The position numbers and the translations under genes are program-made. DNA of 10,159 bases from an uncultured Oscillospiraceae bacterium (GTDB lineage: Bacteria; Bacillota; Clostridia; Oscillospirales; Acutalibacteraceae): assembly GCA_902478455.1 (NCBI GenBank), contig CABSLJ010000081.1, positions 1 through 10,159 of the forward strand, given 5' to 3'. The notes under the pieces were generated by a model that was not told where the DNA came from, ran no database searches, and was given only the letters and a program-made list of their open reading frames with translations. This document shows, in pieces, positions 1 through 8,500 of this stretch. Within the stretch, counting starts at the first letter, position 1. The number at the start of each line of letters is the position of its first letter.

Positions 1-401
1 AGTTGGCCGCCGTCTCGGTGACCGAGGCGAGGACCCTGACCATCCAGCCGTGGGACGCTTCCATCACCCGCGGCATCGAGAAGGCCATCCAGGCCTCCGA
101 CCTGGGCATCAATCCCCAAAGCGACGGCAAGATTATCCGCATCATGTTTCCGCCGCTGACCGAGGACCGCCGCCGGGAAATCGTCAAGGACATCAAAAAG
201 ATGGCCGAGGACGCCAAGGTAGCCGTGCGCTCCATTCGCCGCGACGCGATGGAAAAGCTCAAGGCGATGAAGAAATCCTCTGAGATCACCGAAGACGACC
301 TCAAGCATTCGGAAAAGCACACGCAGGAACTGACGGACAGGTACTGCAAGGAAGTGGACGCCATGGCCGCCAAGAAGGAAAAGGAAATCATGGAAATCTA
401 A
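1..401 (+). CDS. frr: Ribosome recycling factor, 5'-truncated by window edge
   Basis: Ribosome recycling factor works in the cytoplasm with EF-G to split the post-termination ribosome so its subunits can be reused. The visible 132 residues align by eye with E. coli RRF from about its residue 54 to the end: LAAVSV, the EKAIQASDLGINPQSDG stretch, PPLTEDRRREIVK and VAVRSIRRDA are all family hallmarks. About 53 N-terminal residues lie outside the window, so the TTG at position 3 is an internal Leu codon and not a start. The C-terminal part is rich in Lys and Glu, as expected for the long three-helix bundle that mimics a tRNA, and the stop is TAA at 399-401. In related genomes pyrH usually lies just upstream. 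uppS follows after 41 bases, which suggests co-transcription. Identity is secure; only the start is missing. Confidence 0.96.
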   Translation, partial: LAAVSVTEARTLTIQPWDASITRGIEKAIQASDLGINPQSDGKIIRIMFPPLTEDRRREIVKDIKKMAEDAKVAVRSIRRDAMEKLKAMKKSSEITEDDLKHSEKHTQELTDRYCKEVDAMAAKKEKEIMEI

Positions 402-442
402 GGCTTTTCCAGACAACGCGAAGGAAGGCGGGCAGTGATCGG

Positions 443-1177
443 ATGGGGTTGTTTTCCAAAGCTTCTCATAAAACGGAACGGATTCTGCCGCGGCATTTGG
501 GCATCATCATGGACGGAAACGGACGCTGGGCCCAAAAACGCGGCCTGCCGCGCACCGCGGGACATACCGTCGGCGCGCAGAACTTCCGTACCATCACCAA
601 ATATTGCAGCAGCATCGGCATCCCCTGCCTGACGGTTTACGCCTTTTCCACCGAGAACTGGAAGCGGCCGGCCGAAGAGGTCGGCGCTTTGATGAAGCTT
701 TTCAAGCAATACCTGGAAGAGGCGCTGCGCGATTTCCAGGACGAGAACATAAAGGTTGTTTTCATTGGCGACCGGTCGGCTTTTTCGGAGGAACTCCAGG
801 AGCTGATCGACCGTACGGAACGCTTATCGGCCAAGAGGACCGGCATGGTGCTGAACATTGCCATGAACTACGGCGGCCGGGACGAGCTCGTTCGGGCTGT
901 CCGCAAGGTTGCGCAGGAGGTTTCCGAGGGACGCCTTGCACCCGGGGAGATCGATGAAAGCACCATCTCCGAACGGCTTTATACGGCCGGTCAGCCCGAC
1001 CCGGACCTGATTATCCGTCCGAGCGGGGAGTGCCGTACCTCCAACTTTTTGCTTTGGCAGTCGGCATATGCGGAATATATTTTTATGGATATCCTATGGC
1101 CTGATTTTAAAGCAAAGGATCTGGAAAGGGCGCTGCAGGAGTTCTCTATGCGAAATAGGCGCTTTGGAGGTATTTGA
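443..1177 (+). CDS. uppS: Isoprenyl transferase (undecaprenyl diphosphate synthase)
   Basis: A cis-prenyltransferase of 244 residues, the normal family length. It condenses isopentenyl diphosphate units onto farnesyl diphosphate to make undecaprenyl diphosphate, the precursor of the lipid carrier for peptidoglycan and other envelope glycans. Visible motifs are IIMDGNGRWA with catalytic Asp24, YAFSTENWKRP around residues 66-76, and DLIIRPSGECRTSNFLLWQ with diphosphate-binding Arg192 and Arg198, followed by Glu211 in SAYAE. The last equates to the magnesium-binding Glu213 of the E. coli enzyme. ATG 443 is chosen because no in-frame start lies just upstream and the next Met is inside the active-site motif. 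The purine run AAGGAAGG at 421-428 is the likely ribosome site, although its spacing (14 bases) is long. It uses C5 units from the pathway encoded in part by dxr and ispG downstream. UppS specificity is inferred from context; chain length cannot be read from sequence. Confidence 0.96.
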   Translation: MGLFSKASHKTERILPRHLGIIMDGNGRWAQKRGLPRTAGHTVGAQNFRTITKYCSSIGIPCLTVYAFSTENWKRPAEEVGALMKLFKQYLEEALRDFQDENIKVVFIGDRSAFSEELQELIDRTERLSAKRTGMVLNIAMNYGGRDELVRAVRKVAQEVSEGRLAPGEIDESTISERLYTAGQPDPDLIIRPSGECRTSNFLLWQSAYAEYIFMDILWPDFKAKDLERALQEFSMRNRRFGGI

Positions 1178-1180
1178 GCT

Positions 1181-1999
1181 ATGGCAAAACGGATTGTTTC
1201 CGGCGTGGTTGGTGTTGCGCTGGTGGTGGGCGTTCTGCTCTTCAACCAGACCTGCCCGATCGTCTTCAACATCGTGATTGCCCTTGTCTGCGTACTGGCC
1301 ACCCATGAGGTCTTTGCCGCGATGGGAATCTACAAATTTTTCGGCATTCTGATTCCTACGCTGTTGTTTTCAGCCGTGCTGCCCCTCTTTGGCTACGAGG
1401 TTTTTGAATATGCCTGGTATGTCTACACCGTTTTCTTATTCACCACGATGATCTTTATGCACAAGGTGTTGAGCTTTAAGGACATCGCCGTGCTCTACAG
1501 TATGACCATGCTCATCACCGTGGCGCTTTCCTGCACGGTGACTTTGCGGGATTTCGGCGGGGAAAACGGTACCTTTTACGTGATTATCGCTTTGGGCGTC
1601 GCCTGGCTGTCCGACACGGGGGCCTATTTTACAGGCAGCTTTTTCGGCAAGCACAAGCTTTGCCCTGAGATCAGCCCCAAAAAGACCGTTGAGGGCGCGG
1701 TGGGCGGCTTTGTCGTCAGCATGGCGGGCATCTGCCTTGTTGCCTTCGGCTTTCAGCTGTGGAGCCTGCCGGAGTCGGTCTCGGTCTCTTACTGGCATCT
1801 TCTGCTCATCGCCTTTCTCGGTTCCGCGCTTTCCATCCTCGGGGACCTGAGCTTTTCGCTGATGAAACGCGGCTGTCACATCAAGGATTTCGGCAACGTT
1901 ATCCCCGGGCACGGGGGGATTCTCGACCGGTTTGACAGCGTGGTTTTTGTCGCGCCTTTTGTGTGCTACGCCATCCGTTTTCTGCCGGTCCTGGTTTGA
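1181..1999 (+). CDS. cdsA: Phosphatidate cytidylyltransferase (CDP-diglyceride synthase)
   Basis: Integral membrane enzyme that makes CDP-diacylglycerol from phosphatidic acid and CTP, the branch-point precursor of phosphatidylglycerol and other anionic phospholipids. The 272 residues are largely hydrophobic, with about eight membrane segments by eye. The C-terminal family signature is complete from Ser226 to Asp252: S-L-M-K-R, then K-D-F-G, then P-G-H-G-G-I-L-D-R-F-D. It includes the magnesium-binding Asp249 and Asp252. Length is normal for CdsA. The ATG lies three bases after the uppS stop, with GGAGG at 1166-1170 inside the end of uppS, 10 bases before the start, so translation is probably coupled. 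The gene is followed by the 103-base gap before dxr. Nothing appears truncated. Confidence 0.96.
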   Translation: MAKRIVSGVVGVALVVGVLLFNQTCPIVFNIVIALVCVLATHEVFAAMGIYKFFGILIPTLLFSAVLPLFGYEVFEYAWYVYTVFLFTTMIFMHKVLSFKDIAVLYSMTMLITVALSCTVTLRDFGGENGTFYVIIALGVAWLSDTGAYFTGSFFGKHKLCPEISPKKTVEGAVGGFVVSMAGICLVAFGFQLWSLPESVSVSYWHLLLIAFLGSALSILGDLSFSLMKRGCHIKDFGNVIPGHGGILDRFDSVVFVAPFVCYAIRFLPVLV

Positions 2000-2102
2000 T
2001 ATGTTCCATCGTTTTGCGTTGGACACGGCAGTTTTGTTCCGCGTCGGAAAACTTTGATTTTTTCTGACCGGATAGAATATTGGGAGCGTCAGGTGAGTAA
2101 AT
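2000..2102 (+). other. 103-base gap between cdsA and dxr with a small hairpin
   Basis: This is the longest gap before the ispG-polC spacer. It is richer in A and T than the genes on either side. It holds a 5-bp hairpin, TTCCG (2037-2041) and CGGAA (2045-2049) around a CGT loop, followed by a T-rich run at 2053-2062 broken by GA. This could be a weak intrinsic terminator after cdsA. A TAGAAT hexamer at 2073-2078 resembles a -10 box, but I find no good -35 at 16-18 bases from it. A transcript boundary here is therefore possible but not shown. Confidence 0.3.
2091..2097 (+). promoter_or_regulatory. Ribosome binding site that supports the TTG start of dxr
   Basis: AGGTGAG matches the core of the anti-Shine-Dalgarno complement and ends 5 bases before TTG 2103. 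The TGA within it (2094-2096) is in frame with dxr, so no earlier start is possible. TTG is the only start that keeps the whole NADPH-binding strand. Confidence 0.75.
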
Positions 2103-3266
2103 TTGAATAAGAAGCTGTCTCTTTTGGGCTCCACCGGGTCCATCGGCACGCAGGCGCTCGAGGTCGTCCGTGAAATGGGGGATACCGTCACGGCGCTTGC
2201 GGCTCATCACAATGTTGATTTACTTGAACGGCAAATCCGGGAGTTTACCCCCCGGATTGCTGCTGTTTATGACGAAAATGCGGCCAGGTCCCTCAAAATC
2301 AGGGTGGCCGACCTTCCTGTGCGGGTGCTTTCCGGTATGGATGGACTGTGCGAAGCCGCCGTGGAAGAGCAGGCCGACGTGGTGTTAAACGCCGTGGTGG
2401 GCATGGTGGGACTGAAGCCGACCCTCTGCGCCGTCGGGGCGGGGAAGGATATCGCCCTTGCCAACAAGGAAACCCTCGTCGCCGGAGGCGCGCTCGTCAT
2501 GCGGGCTGCGGCCGAGCGGGGCGTGAGGCTATTGCCGGTGGACAGCGAGCATTCCGCTATCTTCCAATGCCTGGAGGCCTGCCGGGACCGACGGGACCTC
2601 TCCAGAATTCTGCTGACCGCCTCGGGCGGCCCCTTTTTCGGAAAATCGGCCGGAGAGCTTCAGGACGTCACCCCGGCGGCGGCGCTTCGGCACCCCAACT
2701 GGAGCATGGGGGCAAAGATCACCATCGATTCGGCCACCATGATGAACAAGGGGCTCGAGGTGATTGAGGCCGCATGGCTCTTTGACCTACCGGAGGACCG
2801 CATCGACGTCGTCGTCCACCGGGAGAGCATCATCCACTCCATGATTGAGTTTACCGATCACTCGGTGCTCGCCCAGCTCGGCGTGCCCGATATGAAGATT
2901 CCCATCCAGTACGCGCTGACCTGGCCGCGGCGCGCGCCCTCGAGCGCAAAACGGCTTGATCTGGCGGCGCTTTCCCGCCTTACCTTTTTTCCGCCCGACG
3001 ACGAAACCTTCACCTGCCTTGCGGCCTGCCGCGAGGCGATCCGGCGGGGCGGACTCGCTCCGGCGGCCGCCAACGGCGCAAATGAGGCGGCTGTGGACCT
3101 CTTTTTAAATGGAAAAATCTCCTTCCTCGACATCGGCGCGCTGGTCCGCGAAGCAATGCTGCGCCAGAAGGATGAGGAAATTACCTCCCTGGAGGACATA
3201 CTAAACGCTGACAGGAACGCCCGCGCCTATGTGACCGGGGCGGCCGGCTGCGGCGTGTCCCTGTAA
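2103..3266 (+). CDS. dxr: 1-deoxy-D-xylulose-5-phosphate reductoisomerase
   Basis: Cytoplasmic enzyme of the MEP isoprenoid pathway. It rearranges and reduces 1-deoxy-D-xylulose 5-phosphate to 2-C-methyl-D-erythritol 4-phosphate using NADPH and a divalent metal. The 387 residues match the family length. The N-terminal nucleotide-binding fold carries GSTGSIG at residues 9-15. LANKETLVAGG and VDSEHSAIFQCL follow, the latter with metal ligands Asp147 and Glu149. The third ligand is Glu219 in MNKGLEVIEA. HRESIIHSMIEF, GVPDMKIPIQYALTWP and the late AANGANEAAV segment are also typical. The start is TTG, fixed by an in-frame stop nine bases upstream and a good ribosome site. dxr is first of a dxr-rseP-ispG run, so two MEP enzymes flank the protease gene; this arrangement recurs in Firmicutes and beyond. 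It is the target of fosmidomycin in known species. Confidence 0.97.
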   Translation: MNKKLSLLGSTGSIGTQALEVVREMGDTVTALAAHHNVDLLERQIREFTPRIAAVYDENAARSLKIRVADLPVRVLSGMDGLCEAAVEEQADVVLNAVVGMVGLKPTLCAVGAGKDIALANKETLVAGGALVMRAAAERGVRLLPVDSEHSAIFQCLEACRDRRDLSRILLTASGGPFFGKSAGELQDVTPAAALRHPNWSMGAKITIDSATMMNKGLEVIEAAWLFDLPEDRIDVVVHRESIIHSMIEFTDHSVLAQLGVPDMKIPIQYALTWPRRAPSSAKRLDLAALSRLTFFPPDDETFTCLAACREAIRRGGLAPAAANGANEAAVDLFLNGKISFLDIGALVREAMLRQKDEEITSLEDILNADRNARAYVTGAAGCGVSL

Positions 3267-3277
3267 TCCCGCTTCTG

Positions 3278-3297
3278 CCGCCGCAGGAAAGCGGCGG
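3278..3297 (+). other. GC-rich hairpin between dxr and rseP
   Basis: CCGCCGC (3278-3284) pairs perfectly with GCGGCGG (3291-3297) around the six-base loop AGGAAA, starting 12 bases after the dxr stop. No T run follows, so it does not look like a complete intrinsic terminator. It may act in mRNA stability or processing, or may slow transcription. The loop is purine-rich like a ribosome site but lies too far (about 25 bases) from the rseP start to serve as one. Confidence 0.4.
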
Positions 3298-3314
3298 GCA
3301 AGATTCTGAATGGG

Positions 3315-4397
3315 GTGATTGTAATTACTACGGTTCTGCTGATACTCATCGCCGTGCTGCTGTTTGGCCTGATCATCTTTGTGCATGAATTCGGCCATTT
3401 TATCACGGCCAAGGCCATGGGCGTCAAGGTAAACGAATTCGCCATCGGCATGGGGCCGACCCTCTTTAAATTCCAAAAAGGGGAGACCAAGTACGCCCTG
3501 CGCCTGTTTCCCATCGGCGGCTTTTGCGCGATGGAGGGAGAGGATGAGGCGAGCGAGGACGCGCGCGCATTCGGCAACAAAAAGGTTTGGAGGCGCATTC
3601 TGATCGTCATTGCGGGCGCCGTGATGAATATCATCTTCGGCATGGTGCTCATGATGGTCCTCATGGGCCAGGAGGATCAGTTTGTCTCCATGACCGTCGC
3701 CAAGTTTGCGGAAAACTCCGTGACCGACAAGGCCGGGCTCCAGGTGGGGGATACCTTCCAATCGGTCAACGGCTACCGGATTATGTGCGACAACGACTTC
3801 AGCCTCGCCCTTGCCCTGGATGAGGACGGCGTTGTCGACGTCGTGGTCGAGCGAGACGGTCAGGATGTAGAGATTAAAAATCTGGCTTTCGCCACCACCG
3901 ACGAGGAGGGGCAAAAGACCCTTTCCATCGATTTTTACGTAGAGCCGATCGAAAAGAATTTCTTTACGCTCATAGACCAGTCCTTCCGCAACCTCGTTTC
4001 CAATGTGCGCATGGTGTGGGTGAGCCTCATGGGGCTTCTCACCGGTCGCTTCGGCTTTAACGAGCTCGCGGGACCCATCGGGATGGCGGACGTTATCAGC
4101 CAGTCGGCCCAGGCGGGTTTGCAGTCGGGCAATCTGATGGGCGCAATCAACAACATCATCCGCATCATGGTGATGATCACCGTCAACCTGGGTGTGGTCA
4201 ATCTGCTGCCTCTGCCGGCGCTCGACGGCGGCCGGCTGGTTTTCTTGGTCATTGAGGGCATCCGCAGGAAGCCCATCAATCCCAAATACGAGGGCTGGGT
4301 GCACGCGGCGGGCTTTGTCCTGCTGATCGGCCTGATGCTTGTCGTCGCCTTCAGCGATGTGCTCCGTCTGATTACAGGCAAGGGGTTGGGCGGATGA
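3315..4397 (+). CDS. rseP: RIP metalloprotease of the RseP/RasP (site-2 protease) family
   Basis: Zinc-dependent intramembrane protease (M50). Known relatives (E. coli RseP, B. subtilis RasP) cut membrane-embedded anti-sigma factors and signal-peptide remnants in regulated intramembrane proteolysis. The first membrane helix carries the zinc motif HEFGH at residues 24-28. A second hydrophobic segment follows near residues 95-115 (IVIAGAVMNIIFGMVL). A single PDZ domain spans about 120-190 (NSVTDKAGLQVGDTFQSVNG). The C-terminal membrane part carries LPLPALDGG, with zinc ligand Asp304, and a last helix near 330-355. At 360 residues it is the short, one-PDZ Gram-positive form. The GTG start at 3315 has no clear ribosome site. 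GGGGTGATT at 3312-3320 could instead serve a start a few codons later, so the N-terminus is uncertain by about three residues. The stop overlaps the ispG start by four bases. Its natural substrates cannot be inferred here. Confidence 0.94.
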   Translation: MIVITTVLLILIAVLLFGLIIFVHEFGHFITAKAMGVKVNEFAIGMGPTLFKFQKGETKYALRLFPIGGFCAMEGEDEASEDARAFGNKKVWRRILIVIAGAVMNIIFGMVLMMVLMGQEDQFVSMTVAKFAENSVTDKAGLQVGDTFQSVNGYRIMCDNDFSLALALDEDGVVDVVVERDGQDVEIKNLAFATTDEEGQKTLSIDFYVEPIEKNFFTLIDQSFRNLVSNVRMVWVSLMGLLTGRFGFNELAGPIGMADVISQSAQAGLQSGNLMGAINNIIRIMVMITVNLGVVNLLPLPALDGGRLVFLVIEGIRRKPINPKYEGWVHAAGFVLLIGLMLVVAFSDVLRLITGKGLGG

Positions 4398-5446
4398 CGG
4401 CGCGCAGAAATAGCAGAAGAGTCTTTGCGGGCAACGTGGCCATCGGCGGCGGGGAGAAGATCACCGTCCAGTCAATGCTGAGCGTTCCGGCGGCCGACGT
4501 GGAGGGCAACCTCCGCCAGGCGAAGGAGCTGGAGACGGCCGGCTGCGAGATCATCCGAGTGGCCGTGCCCGACATGCAGGCGGTCGGATTGATCGCAAGA
4601 CTCAAGGAAACGGTTTCCGTCCCGATTGTGGCGGACATTCACTTTGATTATAAGCTCGCGCTCGAATCGGCCGCGGCCGGTGTGGATAAAGTGCGCATCA
4701 ATCCGGGCAATATCGGCTCGCTTGAACGCGTCAAGCTGGTGGCCGACGCCTGCCGCAATCGGCGTATCCCCATCCGCATCGGAGTCAATTCGGGCTCGCT
4801 TGAAAAGGACATTCTGGCCAAATACGGTCATCCCACCGCTCAGGCGCTGTGCGACAGCGCCCTCTACCACGCCTCTCTGCTGGAACGCTTTGGTTTTGGG
4901 GATATCGTCCTCTCTATGAAATCCTCCGACGTCGCCATGACGGTGGAGGCCTATGAACTGGCGGCCGAGCGCTGCGACTATCCGCTGCATCTCGGCGTGA
5001 CCGAGGCGGGCACAGAGCGCATGGGGCTGATCAAGTCGGCGGCGGGCATCGGGTCACTACTGCTGCACGGCATCGGTGACACCCTGCGCGTCTCCCTGAC
5101 GGCCTCGCCGGTCAGGGAGGTAAAGGCGGGCTTCGATCTGCTGAGCGCCCTCGGTCTGCGCCGAAAAGGCGTGCGCTTTATTTCCTGCCCGACCTGCGGG
5201 CGCACCAAAATCGACCTGATCGGCATCGCAGAAGAGGCCGAACGGCGACTTTCCGGCTGTGAAAAGCCCCTGACGGTGGCCATTATGGGCTGCGCTGTCA
5301 ACGGACCGGGCGAAGCGCGCGAGGCAGACATCGGCATCGCGGGCGGAGACGGCGTAGGCTTATTGTTCAAAAAGGGAGAGATCGTCCGCCGCGTGCCTGA
5401 GGAACGTCTGGTTGAGGAGCTGGTCGCGGAGATCGAGAAGCTGTAA
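4394..5446 (+). CDS. ispG: 4-hydroxy-3-methylbut-2-en-1-yl diphosphate synthase (MEP pathway)
   Basis: Iron-sulfur enzyme, also called GcpE, that reductively opens methylerythritol cyclodiphosphate to HMBPP, the penultimate step of the MEP pathway. The N-terminal TIM barrel shows the family order: ITVQSM, AGCEIIRVAVPD, PIVADIHFDYKLAL, KVRINPGNIG, RIGVNSGSL, LSMKSSD and LHLGVTEAG. The C-terminal domain has the [4Fe-4S] ligands Cys265 and Cys268 (CPTCGR) and Cys300 (MGCAVNGPGE), plus the conserved Glu307. The 350 residues are the usual bacterial length. After QSM the usual T-N-T is replaced by L-S-V, a mild departure. ATG 4394 overlaps the rseP stop as ATGA, and AAGGGG lies about nine bases upstream, so translation is probably coupled to rseP. 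A flavodoxin or ferredoxin partner is expected but is not in this window. Confidence 0.97.
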   Translation: MTARRNSRRVFAGNVAIGGGEKITVQSMLSVPAADVEGNLRQAKELETAGCEIIRVAVPDMQAVGLIARLKETVSVPIVADIHFDYKLALESAAAGVDKVRINPGNIGSLERVKLVADACRNRRIPIRIGVNSGSLEKDILAKYGHPTAQALCDSALYHASLLERFGFGDIVLSMKSSDVAMTVEAYELAAERCDYPLHLGVTEAGTERMGLIKSAAGIGSLLLHGIGDTLRVSLTASPVREVKAGFDLLSALGLRRKGVRFISCPTCGRTKIDLIGIAEEAERRLSGCEKPLTVAIMGCAVNGPGEAREADIGIAGGDGVGLLFKKGEIVRRVPEERLVEELVAEIEKL

Positions 5447-5447
5447 G

Positions 5448-5456
5448 AAAGAGGAA
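5448..5456 (+). promoter_or_regulatory. Ribosome binding site for the 26-codon ORF before polC
   Basis: AAAGAGGAA begins one base after the ispG stop codon, and its GAGGAA core ends seven bases before ATG 5464. Spacing and sequence are as good as those of the confirmed genes in this window, which is the main support for translation of the small ORF. Confidence 0.5.
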
Positions 5457-5463
5457 AAACGAG

Positions 5464-5544
5464 ATGGACCGGTCGAGCAGTCGCGCAGGGCGCCCGGAGC
5501 TTTTTGAACGCCCAAACGACCTGCACATACCGGTTCGGGGATAA
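5464..5544 (+). CDS. Possible 26-residue leader or small protein upstream of polC
   Basis: I do not recognise this product. An ATG at 5464 opens 26 codons, ending in TAA at 5542-5544. It begins MDRSSSRAGRPELFE and ends with HIPVRG; it is basic, polar and without a membrane segment. The ribosome site is well placed. The stop codon overlaps the purine run AAAGGATG (5543-5550) that serves polC, and 11 bases separate the stop from the polC ATG. That layout would suit translational coupling or a leader peptide, but a chance ORF in GC-rich DNA is also possible. The region contains the 8-base palindromes GACCGGTC (5467-5474) and GGGCGCCC (5488-5495), and ACCGGT recurs at 5529-5534. It could equally be an untranslated spacer. 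Conservation is the deciding test. Confidence 0.3.
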   Translation: MDRSSSRAGRPELFERPNDLHIPVRG

Positions 5545-5550
5545 AGGATG
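5543..5550 (+). promoter_or_regulatory. Ribosome binding site for polC
   Basis: AAAGGATG contains AAGGAT, whose end is six bases before ATG 5556, and it overlaps the stop of the preceding small ORF. It supports 5556 as the polC start. Confidence 0.65.
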
Positions 5551-5555
5551 TCACA

Positions 5556-8500
5556 ATGAGGAAATTCGGCGAACTCTTTTCCAATTACATAGAGGACCGC
5601 GCCCTGCTTGCCCGTCTTCAGGACGGGGAGGTGGAGGAGCTGTCCATCGATTCCCAAAACAGAACTCTGACGGCGCGCGTGGCGTTTCCCCAGCTGGTGG
5701 AACGCCGCGCCCTTTTTGATGCCGAGCGCAGGCTGGAGACTTCCCCTCTGGAACTGCGCCGGGCGAGCATCTATCCGCGCTATGAGCGCGCCCTCTTTAC
5801 GCCCGACTACTTTCCCGATCTGGCCGAGGAGCTCGGCCGGCGGATCGCCAGCCTCAACGGGACGGTCAAGGATGCCGGCGCCCGTCTGGAGGGAGAAATC
5901 CTCACGGTCACGCTGGCGCATGGGGGCAAGGAATTCCTGATCGTCAAAAAGTTTGACCGGGCGCTTGCGGAGCTGATCCGAGAGGAATTCGGCTTTTCGG
6001 TCACGGTGAAATTTGACGGCGTGCTTTCGGTGGAACACACCAGCGCCCAATACATAGAAAAGCAGAAAATCAGAGAGGAGAAAGCGCGGCGCGAGGCGGT
6101 CGTCCAAGAGGTCGAAACCTATGAGGCCGATTTCAACCCCAAGCAGACCAACCAGGTCAGCATCCGTTCAGGGGAGACCCTCTATCCGACGCCCATCCTC
6201 TCTAGCGTCAAGCCGCTTTACGGTAAGCCGACCAAGGGCAAACCCACGCCCATCAGCCGCGTGTCGCTGGAATCGGGCAGCGTGGCCATCTGGGGAGACG
6301 TTTTTTCCTGTGAGCAGCGCACCACCCGGGACGGTCAGAAAAAAATCTACTCCATCAACATCACCGACTACACCGGCTCGATGACCCTCAAGGTCATCGA
6401 GGATATTTCCCAGTGCAAGCTGCTCGACACCATATCCAAGGGCATGGCCCTTCTGGTGCGCGGAGACGTCAGCTACGACAAATACGACCGCGAGATCGTC
6501 ATGCGTCCGCGGAGCATCGGCAGCGTGGAAAAGGTCAAGGTGATTGACGACGCCAAGGAAAAGCGGGTGGAACTCCACCTGCATACTAACATGTCTTCCA
6601 TGGACGGCATGACCTCGGCGGGCGAGCTCATCGAACGGGCCGCCAAGTGGGGACACAAAGCCATCGCCATCACCGATCACGGCGTGGCGCAGGCCTTCCC
6701 GGACGCCATGAACGCCGCCGACAAATGCAAGGGCAAGGGGCAGGAGATCAAAATTCTCTACGGCGTGGAGTCCTACTTTGTCAACGATATGATTCCCGTG
6801 GTGCAGGGGCCGGACAGCCGTCCGCTCGACGGAGAGTTCATCTGCTTTGACCTGGAGACCACCGGCCTTTCGGCCGCGCGCGACCGCATGACCGAAATCG
6901 GCGCCGTGCGCGTGGTGGGGGGAGAGGTCAAAGAGACCTACAACACCTTTGTCAATCCCGGCGTCCCCATCCCGGCCAAGATCACCGAGCTGACCGGCAT
7001 CACCGACGCCATGGTCAAGGATGCGCCGGGGGAAGAGGAGGCCGTGAACGATTTTCTGCGTTTCTGCGGGGAAAGTCCCGTCCTCATCGCCCACAACGCG
7101 CCGTTTGACACCTCCTTTTTGCGCGCCGCCGCCGCGCGGCATGACATTCCCTGCAGGTTTACCTCGATCGACACCGTTCCCATGTGCCGCTCCATGCTGC
7201 CGGGCATCAAAAATCATAAGCTCGACACGGTGGCCAAGCACCTCAAACTGGGTGATTTCCGCCATCACCGCGCCTCGGACGACGCTGCCACCCTCGCCGG
7301 CATCTTTGTGGCGCTGGCGAACCGGTTAAAGGAAGACAACGGCTGCACCGACATTTCCCAGATCAACACGAGCCTCGCGGGCGGTGACACCAAAAAGCTG
7401 CGTCCCTACCACCAGATTATTCTGGTGCAGAACCAGACGGGGCTTAAGAATCTGTATCAGCTGATCTCCAAGTCCCATCTGGAATATTTTTATAAAAAAC
7501 CGCGCATCCCCAAAAGCGTCCTGGTCCAGTACCGCGAGGGCCTGCTTCTGGGCAGCGCCTGCGAGGCGGGCGAGCTTTTCCGCGCCGTGATCGACGGCCG
7601 CCCGTGGGACGAGCTGTGTGAGATCGCCCGTTTTTACGATTATCTGGAGATTCAGCCCATCGGCAACAACCGCTTTATGCTCAGAGAGGGTCTGGTCCAA
7701 AGCGAGGAGCAGCTGCGGGATTTCAACCGCACCATCGTCCGGCTGGGCGAACAGCTGCAAAAACCGGTAGTCGCCACCTGCGACGTCCATTTCCTCGACC
7801 CGCACGACGCCGACTACCGCAAAATCTTGATGGCCGGCCAGGGCTTTTCCGACGCCGACGAGCAGGCCCCCCTGTATCTGCGCACCACGCCTGAAATGCT
7901 GGAAGAATTCGCCTATCTCGGACGCGACAAGGCCTATGAGGTGGTCGTCGCCAATCCGAACCGAATTGCCGACAGCATCGACGAGCTGCGCCCCATCCCA
8001 CCGGGCGTTTTCCCGCCCTTTATCGACAGCGCCGAAGAGGAGCTCCAGCGCATCACCTGGGAGCGTGCCAAGCAGATCTACGGCGACCCGCTGCCCGAAA
8101 TCGTCTACAAGCGGCTCGACCGCGAGCTTTCCTCCATCGTCAAGCACGGCTTTTCGGTGCTTTACATGACCGCCCAGAAGCTGGTGGCCGACTCGGAGGC
8201 GCACGGCTACTTAGTCGGCACGCGTGGTTCGGTCGGCTCCTCCTTTGTGGCCACCATGTCGGGCATTTCGGAGGTCAATCCTCTGTGTCCCCACTACGTT
8301 TGCCCCAACTGCAAGCACAGCGAGTTCTTTGAGGACGGCAGCTACGGCTCCGGCTTCGACCTTCCGCCCAAAAACTGCCCCAACTGCGGCACCGAATATC
8401 TGCGAGACGGTCACGAAATCCCCTTTGAGACCTTCCTCGGCTTCGACGGCGACAAAACCCCCGATATCGACCTCAACTTCTCGGGCGAGTATCAGAACGA

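Noticed and set aside
3..5. TTG as a start codon for frr
   Set aside because: It encodes a conserved internal Leu at about RRF residue 54; the true start is outside the window.
2073..2078. TAGAAT as the -10 of a dxr promoter
   Set aside because: No acceptable -35 lies 16-18 bases upstream; the nearest TTGA-containing hexamer (2054-2059) is only 13 bases away.
3201..4304. Long minus-strand open frame opposite rseP (367 codons)
   Set aside because: It is rich in His, Asp and Arg with no recognisable fold and lies antisense to a complete, motif-verified RseP. High GC content produces such antisense frames.
6168..7268. Minus-strand open frame opposite the PolC PHP and exonuclease region (366 codons)
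   Set aside because: It is antisense to confirmed catalytic motifs and its composition is typical of a reverse-frame shadow.
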